DNA of 25,050 nt from Blattamonas nauphoetae (GCA_033064195.1 JARBJD010000671.1:1-25050); one strand, 5' to 3'; positions 1 through 9,804 are shown, counted from the first letter of the stretch. Notes: generated by a model from the sequence alone, not told the origin. Translations and numbers: made by a program.

Positions 1-1015
1 AATTTCCCTTCTTTTCATTTCACAGGTGCTTCCTCGACTGTAGTCTCGATGGATCTCATGAAACAGGACTGACTCCGTTTTTGAACACTCCTTTCTTGAG
101 CGGACAAGGTTGTTGATCAACGAAACAGTGGTGAAAAGAAAGAAGTGAAATGAAACATGTAGTGAGAGAAAGACGATTGAATTGTCAACGGAATTTGTTC
201 GACGAGAAGTGATCGACCCATAGGGTTAGACTACTTCTGGGCCACCCTGTATACAAGTTGGCGGCGATGAATTCAGACGTTGGTGGACACTTGACGCATG
301 ATGAGGGCAGAAGGTGTCGAAATAGGTGAGAATGAGTCGGCAGATGACGTCAGGTCTTCAGAGAACGAGGGAGGGACGGAAGGAGACGAGATAGAATCAG
401 GGCTTCTGAGAAACGGACAGTGACAAAATGAAGAAATGAAAGGAACAAACTCAGTCAGAATGGTTTCTGTTTCATCAATCAGAACATCATTCATTGTCAA
501 TGAGGACCTCCAATCATTCCTTCTCCATCGAGAATCAATCCAATCACAGTCTCCACAAACCATTCCATGAACGTCTTGTTAAATAAGAGATGATGTTCAC
601 AAAATGTGGAAAGAGCACACAGTCCATTCGATGATCCGTTTCTCCTCAATGACGTCGTTGACGAAAGTTGTTAACTCTTTCAGTTCTTCAGGCGACGATG
701 TATGGAAAAATTAGATCATCAACATTATGAGAAATCTGAGTCATAATCCCTGAGAGAGTCGAGGGCAGACTGGTTGACGAGAAATGCATATTTATTCGTT
801 TGACGGTTGAATTGAAAAAACTGGTGATACGAGAAAGTATTGAGATCAATGTCGAAAAATGTGGATACATGTTCTTCAAAGAAGGTTTGTGACTCGATTA
901 ACAGCTTGAGTGAGAGTTTATCGAGAGGAGATGACAGTAGTTATAGAAGCGAACAGAGAACCAATCTGAAAAGTCTTTGAAATCAAAACTAAAGTCAACG
1001 CCGATTGACCAATTT
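1..1015. other. Left flank, presumed host DNA, no firm gene
   Basis: Outside the palindrome. Two modest minus-strand open frames lie at 273-563 and 688-879, and another minus-strand frame around 590-720 reads like ordinary protein. None matches a family I recognise. They could be exons or remnants of one minus-strand host gene, since GT/AG-like splice candidates cannot be judged by eye. No similarity to the right flank was seen apart from short chance-level matches. Confidence 0.4.
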
Positions 1016-1155
1016 TGAACCTTGTATTAAAAGGAATTTATGACATTTTGATGACATCAAAAAGTGCCCTAAATTTGAAAATAATGGCCAAAAATGACCT
1101 CGTGAAAAGTATCCTTTTTGAAGCTTTTTTGAGTACTTTCCAAAAACAAAGTCGA

Positions 1156-1191
1156 TTTCTTTTTTATTCAATTTTTAATTTGGATAAAATG
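1156..1191 (+). promoter_or_regulatory. T-rich late-type promoter of distal gene, left
   Basis: T-run (TTTCTTTTTTATT, then ATTTTTAATTT) ending in GATAAAATG. It is the same layout as other genes of the element and is conserved in the right arm. It fixes the start at 1189 rather than at the open frame's upstream ATG at 1015. Confidence 0.55.
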
Positions 1192-1780
1192 AGTTGCGTA
1201 TTAACACCAAATCAACTACAGGAAATTTTGGACAAAGAAAATTTGAAGATGAAAGTTCCACCAACTCTCAATCGACAAGGAACAACATATCTCACATCGA
1301 GCACTTTCGAATATTATCACGAAGATAAACCAGATGACATTTATCGAGTGTACTTACAGCGTTTTGTCAAAGGATCTAGACCACACACGAATCGCCAGAG
1401 ATACATTCAAGTATCAATTGTTGCACGAAAGCAAAGTTTCTCGAGTCAATGAAAATGAAAATTGTGAACTCATTTCTGAATACAAGTATGCTGATTCACT
1501 TGTCACATACCGGTACGAAGGAGTTGAATGGAAAGTGATTCCCTCAGAAATGGATGAAAGGATATCGAGCTCATAATTGTCAACGAAAACATTACACACA
1601 ATCGTTTGTTGAAAATGAACTGAAAAAGAGAATTGTGAACTCATTGGAACATACACAAAGGTACTTGAGCCATTCAAATATCGTGATTTACGAACAAAGA
1701 ATGAGTATTTCGTTCGCTTGGATAATTGGTTGTATTTTGGAGACCGTCCTCACTTGAGAAAGTACCACGAAAGGTCATGA
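1189..1780 (+). pseudogene. Distal repeat-containing structural-type protein, left copy (broken)
   Basis: Family not recognised. The N-terminus begins MSCVLTPNQLQEIL and continues into a Pro/Tyr-rich stretch (TTYLTSSTFEYY). A module with the pattern KG.RPH..RQ.Y recurs about 64 codons later, near 1,365 and 1,556, so the protein has an internal tandem repeat. A second pattern, an IESM-like segment then ENCELISEY and VTYRYEG, also occurs in the N-terminus of the fibre protein at 3,463. This suggests a shared attachment or assembly module, possibly for a second fibre or base protein; that role is inference. The gene lies alone at the outer end of the arm, on the same strand as the fibre. It looks broken, with several breaks. 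Confidence 0.55.
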
Positions 1781-2140
1781 AAATACTGAAAATCTATTTT
1801 GACCACAAATCAAGTGAAACCAATGTGAGAACCATTTCGAAAAATTCTGAAAAAATTCTAAAATCTCGGGGACACTGTCGGTCATCGATCAAGACAATCC
1901 TGATCAAAATCGGTTGGGAATTCGTCGAACTGCGTACCGAACTTAGGTCCAAAAAGTGACGAAAAGTCGATGTTCAGATTTCGCCACTATGAACACCTTT
2001 ATGTCTCAAATTGTGTTCAAACACGTTCTAAAATTACGAAATTGATGTTGATAGGTGAAATTTTAGGAAAAAGCACTTTGAAAAAAAGTTTGATCCGACC
2101 CACAACATATTTTGAAAATGACAAAATTTTTAAGGAGGAG

Positions 2141-2176
2141 AAAGTGACGTCTCGCTCTTCTCCAACACGTCACTTT
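2141..2176. repeat. Conserved hairpin, left arm
   Basis: AAAGTGACGT at 2,141-2,150 pairs with ACGTCACTTT at 2,167-2,176, leaving a 16-base loop. The same 10-bp stem is kept in the right arm at 22,221-22,256. It sits inside the gene-free region. Confidence 0.7.
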
Positions 2177-2540
2177 TCGCCCTCTGATGGTCTCAAAACA
2201 TGTCAAATCGATAGTGGACAGGTATTCGCGTCATTCGGTTCGACGATCCTCGACACACGATCGTTTTCACAATTTTTGTCAATTTTCATTTTACACGATT
2301 TTCCTTCAAACCACTTCACAATCGTACTCAAACGACCTTTTTGAGAATTCTGGTTTTACATCACCTATAGTTCTCTCTGGAGGGTCGGTTTTTGATCACA
2401 CCTTGACGTACACTTGCACCAACATTTTGACACTATGGATTTTTGATCTGAATTTCGTCACAAATCCTTCTTTCTCACGGTATGAGTAAGGTGTGCTCCG
2501 AATTTTGAGGGAGATTTTGTCGGATAGTTCTCCCATAAAG

Positions 2541-2706
2541 TCACTTTTCATGTTTTCACTTCACAACTTTTGACCGTTTTGTCACTTCAAAACCGACTGT
2601 AGTCCCTTTCATTTCATCACTTTCTCTCCCATTTCACATATGATCTCGTTCATCACTCCTCTTCATTTTGCTCAATTCACTTCCATTTTGTGGGCCGTTC
2701 TCACTT
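2541..2706. repeat. Cluster of six TCACTT words, left arm
   Basis: TCACTT starts at 2,541, 2,556, 2,582, 2,617, 2,677 and 2,701, i.e. six times in 166 bp, where one per about 4 kb is expected per strand. All six have counterparts in the mirror arm as AAGTGA between 21,688 and 21,852. This could be an iteron-like binding array; function unknown. Confidence 0.6.
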
Positions 2707-2725
2707 CACTAGCACATCATTTTAG

Positions 2726-2747
2726 TCAACTTTTCATCAACTTTTCA
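2726..2747. repeat. 11-bp tandem direct repeat
   Basis: TCAACTTTTCA occurs twice in immediate succession. It lies at the point where top-strand composition turns from T-rich to A-rich. The mirror copy is at 21,646-21,668, with one unit one base longer. Confidence 0.7.
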
Positions 2748-3430
2748 CAAAAACAGAGTAAATGAAAGCGAAACAAGCATGAATGAAACGGGCAAGTATG
2801 AAACTGAGAGGGAAATTGACGATCGTGAAAACGGTGTGAAATGTGGCACCAATAGTGAAAATGTCGCTTGTGTTCCGGTTTTTCTCTTAAAAACAACAAA
2901 AATGATCCAAAAATGTACGTGATATGATGAAGATTACGGAAAAATTCCGAGAACTGAAGTGAGCCGTTGAAAGTGAGATCTCGGTAAAAGTCCGGAATCT
3001 TCACTTAACCAAAATTAGTGTGAAACAGTTGAGAAAAAGTTTGAGCGAACTGAGAAAAATGAAGTGGTTAAAAACGATTAACAACGAGAAAACGAAGACG
3101 GAAGTGAGACCAAAATGAGATGGTAACGAATGAGAAACAAGTAACAATTCAACCAAAAATAGTTAGAACAGAGCTGAAATAAGATGAAAGTGAGAGTGAA
3201 ATGATGAAGAATACATAAATGTGCAAAGATCTGCACCCGGTTGTGAATCGCTCAATAACTCTGCAAAAGTCCGAAATCTTCAAAAACGAAGCATACCATG
3301 ATGATCCTGAGCACCAGAAGAATCAGAAACGCGACAAATCAGAACGAAACAAGCACTCTTGAGAATTGAGTGATCGAACCCATTGATCCTCGTTTCTGGT
3401 GAAAAATCCAAAACTGAGAAAACAACGAAA

Positions 3431-3465
3431 GAAATTTATTTTGAATTTTTAATTTGTATTAAATG
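3431..3465 (+). promoter_or_regulatory. Late-type promoter of fibre gene, left
   Basis: TTTATTTTGAATTTTTAATTTG followed by TATTAAATG, the start codon of the fibre gene. The mirror copy at 20,928-20,960 is nearly identical. Confidence 0.6.
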
Positions 3466-4508
3466 AATCCAACTGCGATGTACAAGGAAAGACGTCGAGT
3501 ATGTTCGGAACAAGCATTAATTGAATCAATGAGAGAAGAGAACTGTACGCTGGTCTCTGAGTATGTCAGAAATAATGTGCCGGTGACGTATGTTCATGAG
3601 GGAATCAAGAATTTTAATTTCAATGAAAGAGCAAGCAGAAATGAATCGACAAAATACAATTCACAAATGATTGAGAAAATGATTGATCATACTCTCTCGA
3701 CAACAAACGAGAATGCAGCAGTGATTGACTCACTTCAGAAGACAACAGAAGCACAGCAAGACAGCGATATCTTCAATACAGAAAGTGGTGAGCACAAATG
3801 GATCGATCACTTGTCAACACCAACAATTGGAGGATTGATCAATGTGAATGGAGCGAAGTGGAACATATCAGAGGATCACTTCCGAAGTATCCTGGAACAT
3901 ATCCAGCTTCAACATTTAAGTCTGGCATTTCAATTTCACAATCGCTTTCAGAAACTTCAGGAATTCAGTTCAATGGTGATGGCATAATTATGTGGTCACC
4001 ATGTGATTCACCAGCATTGTATTACTACGATGAGGACACAGGTTCAGGAGTGTTTTCAATATCCACAACAGGAAGTTTTGTCTCAGCTGTCAGACAGAAG
4101 AGTCAAAAGGAATATTGAACCATACCCCGATGTTCTTGAACAACTGAATAAAGTGGAAATCGTGCAGTATCAGTTCAACACATTCGACTCGAAAGATCAG
4201 CAAAAGTGACGAAGCAAATTGAGAGCGAGACTGATGAAGAACACTTGAAGAACTGCAAAGAGAAATGTGAATGTTTGAAGAAGGAAAGTGAGAAGAAACA
4301 CATTGGAGTGATTGCTCAACAGATCCAAGAAATATTCCCTGAAGTCGTGAATGATTCCAATCCAGATTGTCTTCAAGTTGATTGTGCAGAACTCTCCTGT
4401 TTCTGTATCAAAGCCATTCAGGAATTATGTTCAATTGTCGGACAACAACAGACGGTCATCAATGAACTAATCCAAAAATATAATTCACTGACTAATACTC
4501 CAACATGA
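3463..4508 (+). pseudogene. Fibre-like protein with C-terminal S74 chaperone domain, left copy (broken)
   Basis: The N-terminal part carries the IESM..ENC.LVSEY...VTYVHEG module shared with the distal gene, followed by a polar, Gln/Ser/Thr-rich stretch. A Gly-rich fibre-like section follows (FNGDG, DEDTGSG, ISTTGS). The C-terminus matches the peptidase S74 / intramolecular chaperone of endosialidase pattern: SDRRVKRNI, then HIGVIAQQIQEIFPEVV, then AELS.F.IKAIQEL. In phage tail fibres this domain trimerises the fibre and then cleaves itself off, using the Ser of SD and the Lys five residues on; both are readable here. The likely role is a trimeric host-attachment fibre of the particle. The stop overlaps the convergent small gene by about 17 bp. 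Broken, with several breaks. Confidence 0.75.
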
Positions 4509-4903
4509 GATCAACCAGAAATTCATAATACTCCTTGATTATTTTTCCATTGATTGTCTCTGTTGTTTCCATCTCTATTGATTCACCAGAACTGTCTTTG
4601 AACCAGATCTTCACAATTGATTGTCGAGTACTTAGTTCCCACTTCTTTCGCTTCGCAATCTGTTCGTTACAGAAAGCAACAAACGAGTCATTAAATGCGT
4701 CAGTCTGAATCCAATCACCATGGATTGTTATGTGCTGAGGAATGTCTTTGAGATGACAGTTGAGTTCCCAGTAATTTCTTCTCCTCACATGGATGAGTTT
4801 GCAGTCGAGGAAGTGAACATATTTTTGGTTTCGTGGAATTGGTAAAATCAGGAGGGAGTTGAGCAGTGTGAGAATTCTGAATTGAGAAATAACGTTCGAC
4901 CAT
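4492..4903 (-). pseudogene. Small unknown protein convergent with fibre, left copy (broken)
   Basis: Family not recognised. The start (MVERYFSIQ) is supported by the T-rich signal just upstream and by the matching start in the right arm (MVKRYFSIQ at 19,508). Readable parts include a basic region, HITIHGDWIQTDAFNDSFV and KIWFKDSSGESIEMET, an alternation of beta-type segments and charged turns typical of small globular or minor virion proteins. It lies between the fibre and the smaller capsid paralog and shares about 17 bp of 3' end with the fibre gene. Broken, one or two breaks. Confidence 0.55.
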
Positions 4904-4926
4904 TTGTGATTTCTACAAAAAAAATA
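4901..4926 (-). promoter_or_regulatory. T-rich promoter of small convergent gene, left
   Basis: Read on the minus strand: GATATTTTTTTTGTAGAAAT, then CACAAATG. It has the T-run of the other sites but lacks TAAATG at the start codon. Confidence 0.4.
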
Positions 4927-4939
4927 TCAAATATTCAAT

Positions 4940-6546
4940 TTAATATCCTCTCTTCACTTCTTCATAAGCTTCTTGAAGTCGACGATCAATGACATATCGC
5001 ACTCGTGGTTGTCCATTCTCAATCCAGAACAACCAGTATGTAGCCTGATGCAATGCCAAAATAGGTGGAGGAGGACCTTCTGGAGTTGAGGTGAAATATG
5101 GATCGAGTTCACCCTGATTGATTGGTGTTCCTCTGAAGACAATATTCACTGATTCTGCTGTTGAAATACCTTCTTCACCACCAGCAATTTCACTTCGATC
5201 TGTTGGAACCATGAACGTGAAACTAGTAGCATCCGTTCCTGCTCTGGTTCTCTTGAACTCCTTTCCAAAACAGGTAGAATTGCGTGACATACAGATTGAA
5301 TTCTCAAACTCTTCCGTCGCAGAACAACCGATAAAATCACCATTCACCATCATCATTTGATAGAACTCTGGCGAGAGTGTTGACATCGGGAAATTGGGAA
5401 AGTTGGATCCAAGCATTTCGAATAAGCCAACATAATGAGGATTTCTGAAGACTGTACATTCATTTGGTCTTTCAGGGAATAAGCACATTAAGATTCATGA
5501 GATTGTTGAGTTTGATACTGATGTTTGATCTCACTCCCATTGCTGTTGCTTGTGATTGAAATGATTGAGTGTCAATTCTTTCAGCTTTCAGGACATACAG
5601 AGTCTTTGAATATGTGTTGAAGAGTGACTGCTTCGTTGCATCAGTGATTTGATATCCGTAACAAATCGAAGACACTGTATCTACTGATGAAGAACAGACA
5701 GTTGAAGTGGATACCTTCGTTCTAACCTCATTAACAGTTGTGCATTATGATGAGCAGTTTGATCGTATTGAATCACTGGATTTCCAATTTGGGTAAAATT
5801 CTTGTGTCAGGTGGAGTATTCATTCTAACAACAGTTGAAACTCGAACGAATGGGACAATACACAAGTGAATCAGTTGTCAAGTGAAATCTCAAACGTAAA
5901 TTACCAAAGATGGAATTTGGATACTGATCAAAGGTACTCAGTGGAAGGAGATTCACAAACGGAATAACCAGTGGAATTGTCGCGGTGAAAGGTGCTTTGT
6001 TTCCATTGAGTGTTGGAACAAAATAGAATCCACACACCCTTGGATCCATTCTCTGAACATTTTCCCAAAAGACTGTAGCAATGCTTCATGTTGTTTTTCT
6101 CTTCATACGACTTGAAAGTGTGATACAGAAATGATTCGTGAACATGATTATTCTGGAGTGTGATTGTCAATGATGTTTCCTTTACTGTCGACCAGTCTCA
6201 TGTCTCGAATTGCATCTGATGATGATTTGTATCCGTAGAACATTCCGTACAATCCAATCATCCCAAATTTAGCTCCATCTGATGGCTGGTATAAGGAACA
6301 GTAATCGTTAGATCGATACGCAAATGACTCTTCGCAAACTCAGTCACATCATGACCATCATAGCACAGTGGAACTTCAATCTCATCTCCAATTCTGCATG
6401 GCATGGGAGGATTTGTTGGATGCACTTCTTGGATGGAGTAGATGTGAGGTTCTGAATCCCATTGTTTTGGCAGATATGATTGCACTTCGATTTGCTCAAT
6501 TAATGTCGATGTTGGTTTGGATTGATTTAGATCTGAAACTTCTCAT
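4940..6546 (-). pseudogene. Smaller capsid-like paralog (MCP2), left copy (broken)
   Basis: Shares blocks in order with the larger capsid protein next door: an N-terminal SIQE/GDEIEVPL block, a F.GY.SS..AIRDM block, the FGNLRLRFHL block after a YPNS turn, the FRNPHY...FYQ block, and a C-terminus with PPPPILA and a Trp-rich strand. This order and the beta-rich, Pro-bounded character fit double-jelly-roll capsid proteins of the Polinton group. The two would form different capsomers or positions in one shell; that is inference. Broken, with a handful of breaks. Confidence 0.65.
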
Positions 6547-6566
6547 TTATAGAAAAATAAAAATAC
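6544..6566 (-). promoter_or_regulatory. Late-type promoter of MCP2, left
   Basis: Minus strand: TGTATTTTTATTTTTC then TATAAATG. It is the clearest example of the shared signal, with the T-run ending about 4 bases before TAAATG. Confidence 0.65.
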
Positions 6567-6592
6567 AATATCATTATTTTCTTTTAATGTTT

Positions 6593-8464
6593 TCAATTTG
6601 GAATAATTCCTAAATCTTTTGTGCAACGCTTTCAATGTGTGATTGGGATAGTACTCAACTTTTGGTTCACCATTGCTGTATCGTAATACCCACCACGTTG
6701 TTGCAGTTGTGGCTAATAATTGGTGCTGGAGGATGTGTAAAATGTTGTCATATCACCACCACTTTGACTTGGATTGTAGACATTGTAGTATGTGTCAAGG
6801 ATTACCTTGATAGATTGGATGTGATCTCAAAGTGACAGCAGTATTTCCTTTTGAACTGATCGAATCATTGCAGTTCGTTGGACATCCACTTCTCTGAGTT
6901 GGGAAAGCACAGAAGGAAGTCAGTATTGTCATGAACTGGACGAACTCTTGTCATTGTTTCATTTGGGATATGTTCCGTCACCAGTGAGTTTCTCTTCAAC
7001 GAGAGAATCCGTCAGTGATCGCTCCAAATCATCTGGAACAGCTAGGTACGAATCGAGATTGAGAGTCGATAATGCAAACTGATAGAAGCGAGCTCCAATA
7101 GTTGTCGTTGGTTGTTCTGGATAATACCTGTTTTGTAAAGTCACTTGGATGTTCTTCTGCATTGGATTGTGGAAGCAAGTGACTTCATTGTCGTAGTGAC
7201 GGAAGAGTAGCATAATATCCTTTGCATTCACCACTACCATTTGCTGAGTACAATCAATTCCTGTTGCCGTTGGCGTCTTCTGAAATGGATAGAATGAGAT
7301 CTTTTCTGCCGGAATTGTTCCAGGACGATTCTGATACATCTCCATGAGTTTCTTTATCGCACCATCTTTCATTTTGTATCCAACACTCATGCAATACACA
7401 TCATCAATCCGATAGTTTGTGACGTTCAATGAGATGTACTGATCGACGAATTCTGGTTCTGTTGTCACGACATTGGCTGTTGAACAAACAATGTCCTTTG
7501 TAACTGTTGGTTGCTGAAATGATTGACCTATTTGAACGAAGTTCTTTGTGCATGAGGTTACGAGATTGTTTAAGAAATATGGACGATGTTGAAGACAATT
7601 GAGAATTGCTGCCTTAATAGTTGGCGCTGCTGCTGTTCCAGTTACGAGTGATGCTAGTGTATCTTTCAAAGTAAGTTCAGGATTAACAGAACAACAAACA
7701 AACGCATCTTCATTCATGTGCACACTCAATTTCAAATCACCAAAGAGACATTTTGGATAGTCAGTCATTCCAGAGAAAATGAGAAGATCTTCAAGATTAA
7801 TCGACACACGAATTGGCACATCAATAGTGTCTTGAAACACTCCTGTTCCGGACGTCGTTGTGAAGTCTGACAAAGGAATATAAACACCAGCAACTGATTC
7901 ATCATGATTCCATGCATTCTGCCAAGGTGTGTGACAATGTTTTCGATTCTCCAATTGACTCTTCGGTTTGATCATATTGTAGATGTGAGACTCCATTGAG
8001 ACATCATTGTTTGTTGTGCTGATGATTCTCTGATTATTGTGAAGAACAGTAAGGTCACGAAAGATAGAAGCCGAATGCTTGAGTCCAACGAAGATGAATA
8101 TCCTCTCATTCATGAACGATCCAATTTTACCAGCTGTAGTTTGCCAATTATTGACTCTCAATGTTGCAGTCATTGTGAACGCAATGAAAGAATCATCGAT
8201 TTGACAAATGTCCTGATTGCCAGTCAGTGGAATGATTATCTCTTGTCCCGTGTAGAAACGTGCATTCTCTGATGGTTTCAATTCTTGAATAGAAGTACTA
8301 TGTGCCCCATCATTCAGAAGGTAATTAATGTGATGCTCAGACTGAAGTTGTTGTTGTATTTGACCCATGTCATCTCTTGTGTATTCTATCCTTCCTGTGG
8401 TATTTCCAGTCAATGATGATGCTCCAGTTCTTTTGTTTGTTAGATGTGTTATATGCGAGTTCAT
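6593..8464 (-). pseudogene. Larger major-capsid-like protein (MCP1), left copy (broken)
   Basis: Homologous over its length to the whole-looking copy at 15,915-17,780. In a stretch of about 500 residues I count about 15 differences, most conservative (I/L, V/I, F/Y, D/E). Same start (MNSH) and same late-type promoter. It is broken towards its C-terminal part, with few breaks. Role as for the right copy: probable main shell protein. Confidence 0.7.
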
Positions 8465-8484
8465 TTTAACAAAAATAAAAATTA
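8462..8484 (-). promoter_or_regulatory. Late-type promoter of MCP1, left
   Basis: Minus strand: AATTTTTATTTTTG then TTAAAATG. It lies within the short gap after the preceding MAPG gene. Confidence 0.6.
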
Positions 8485-8487
8485 CAT

Positions 8488-8801
8488 TTATGCTTTAACT
8501 CTAGTTACTTTTCTTTTTGGTTTCTTCGCTTTCGGCTTCAGCTTTTCTTCTAGTCTCAGTATTTCTCCTCTGAGTTTGTTCGCAACTGCTGTGTTTCCTT
8601 CATTCATTGCTTGCTCATATTGTGCCATCTTTTCTGCGTGGATTTGCTGATCCGATTTCACATCTGGTATCATTTCAATTCCTGTCTGTGCTACCTTCGA
8701 AATCAGTGGTCCAACGAAGGGAATGAGATTCAGAAATGGAGCTCCAACTCTGAGTATGTTTTGCCAACTGCTGCTAATTTTGATAACCAACCTGGTGCCA
8801 T
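8488..8801 (-). pseudogene. MAPG small protein B, left copy (broken)
   Basis: Counterpart of the whole-looking copy at 15,541-15,846. The middle and C-terminal parts are clear: a hydrophobic segment (NLIPFVGPLI), a charged helix with LRGEILRLEEKLKP, and a Lys-rich tail whose end differs from the right copy. The start comes from the MAPG codons next to the late-type promoter. Broken near one end. Confidence 0.6.
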
Positions 8802-8820
8802 TTTAGGAAAATAAAAATAT
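8799..8820 (-). promoter_or_regulatory. Late-type promoter of MAPG protein B, left
   Basis: Minus strand: TATTTTTATTTTCC then TAAAATGGC. Same layout as the right-arm copy at 15,523-15,543. Confidence 0.6.
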
Positions 8821-8838
8821 TCGAATACTAGTGAATGT

Positions 8839-9148
8839 TTATCCTTTGAATTGAATTTTGGAATTTGACGAGAGTGGCATATCATCATTTGGAGTATCGT
8901 CCATTTCGAGGTGGTTCGTACTCGATCATCTGCGGTTTTGTTGACGATTGATCGCCTTATTTTGTTGATAAACGTCCATCATTCCTCCTAATCCATTGAG
9001 TATTCCACCTGCTGTTTGTCCGAATTTACTGTTCGTTTGAGAGAGCAATCCACCACCGACTTGGAAGTAATGTTGGAGCTAGAGGTTTGATGAATTGAAA
9101 GAATTGCTTGCCGATATTTTTGAGTTTGTTGAAACTTCCTGGTGCCAT
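8839..9148 (-). pseudogene. MAPG small protein A, left copy (broken)
   Basis: Begins MAPGSFNKLKNIGKQFFQF like the whole-looking right copy (15,195-15,503) and ends at the matching stop. It is broken, with a few breaks, so no single long open frame is visible. See the right copy for features and role. Confidence 0.6.
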
Positions 9149-9170
9149 TTATAGAAAATAAAAATACAAT
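9146..9170 (-). promoter_or_regulatory. Late-type promoter of MAPG protein A, left
   Basis: Minus strand: TGTATTTTTATTTTC then TATAAATGGC. Confidence 0.65.
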
Positions 9171-9193
9171 TCATTTATAATTTTAGCGGGGAA

Positions 9194-9211
9194 AAATCTC
9201 AGAAGAGATTT
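9194..9211. terminator. Stem-loop at 3' end of the 195-aa gene, left
   Basis: AAATCTC, loop AGAA, GAGATTT: a perfect 7-bp stem right after the stop of the minus-strand gene ending at 9,217. The mirror arm keeps the stem (15,135-15,152). Position and conservation suggest a transcript-end or mRNA-processing signal; that function is inference. Confidence 0.45.
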
Positions 9212-9216
9212 CTGCC

Positions 9217-9804
9217 CTAACGGGGTATTGCTTTCGTCAGAGAAATGCCATAATTGAGAATAGTGTTGTATGCTTCATTGTAGGCAATACTCATGTCTTT
9301 TCCACCAACAAGGATCTTGAAATGGTTCTGAAAGATTGGGAGTTTATTCAGACATAGGCACTTATCAGACAGATCATCCAGTTCGATCACCACATCATTG
9401 ATTCCAGTGAGTGTCGCAATCAGTGCACATAAATCACTTTGGTTTGTGATCAGTTTCTTCGAAGGTTCAATGAGATTATTCAGTAGTTTCTTTTCACAAG
9501 CGAATGCATTCTTGTAGACGAGCAGTAGCTGATCTTTGAATGCTGAAATGTTGGATGTATATTCCTCGAAGTGGAATTGAACGGCTTTGAATTGGTGCTG
9601 ATGGATATGTCTCCAGTGGTGGATCGTAAGCTCCACGTTCATTAGTGACCACAGGCTCAGAGCATACTCTTTCTCCATCTTCGATCCTCTATTATCTACG
9701 CCAGCTTTGCTCCTATCCTCGATGATGACATTGTTGGTGATTGATGTTGGTACTGAAGAAGAACTTGTGTGTTTTGTAAATTGACAACTTAGAATTGGTT
9801 GCAT
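9217..9804 (-). CDS. Unknown ~195-residue protein, left copy (looks whole)
   Basis: No family recognised. I chose the ATG at 9,804 (MQPILSCQF); a GTG just before it extends the frame by one codon. The N-terminus is Ser/Thr-rich and polar. The rest looks alpha-helical, with a Trp/His-rich patch (NVELTIHHWRHIHQHQF), a Lys-rich stretch (CEKKLLNNLIEPSKKL) and an acidic one (DVVIELDDLSDKC). Cysteines are few and not in a metal-finger pattern. It sits between the MAPG pair and the 320-residue protein and shares their orientation and promoter style, so it is probably a virion or assembly protein. Confidence 0.7.
   Translation of the reverse strand: MQPILSCQFTKHTSSSSVPTSITNNVIIEDRSKAGVDNRGSKMEKEYALSLWSLMNVELTIHHWRHIHQHQFKAVQFHFEEYTSNISAFKDQLLLVYKNAFACEKKLLNNLIEPSKKLITNQSDLCALIATLTGINDVVIELDDLSDKCLCLNKLPIFQNHFKILVGGKDMSIAYNEAYNTILNYGISLTKAIPR

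Larger units (their letters stand above)
1781..3430. other. Long non-coding region of left arm
   Basis: About 1.65 kb with no convincing gene. The longest plus-strand open frames (1,970-2,344 and 2,187-2,489) overlap each other in different frames and are not kept in the mirror arm. The region is as similar between arms as the genes are. It holds a cluster of TCACTT words (2,541-2,706), a hairpin (2,141-2,176), an 11-bp tandem repeat (2,726-2,747) and a switch from T-rich to A-rich top strand near 2,720-2,750. These traits would suit a replication origin or packaging region, but that is inference. Confidence 0.55.

Noticed and set aside
1015-1188. Upstream extension of the distal gene to the ATG at 1,015
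   Set aside because: The promoter signal lies at 1,156-1,191, inside this extension, and the right-arm counterpart does not extend beyond a few codons.
1970-2489. Open frames of 100-124 codons in the gene-free block as real genes
   Set aside because: They overlap in different frames, lack the element's promoter signal and are not preserved as open frames in the mirror arm.
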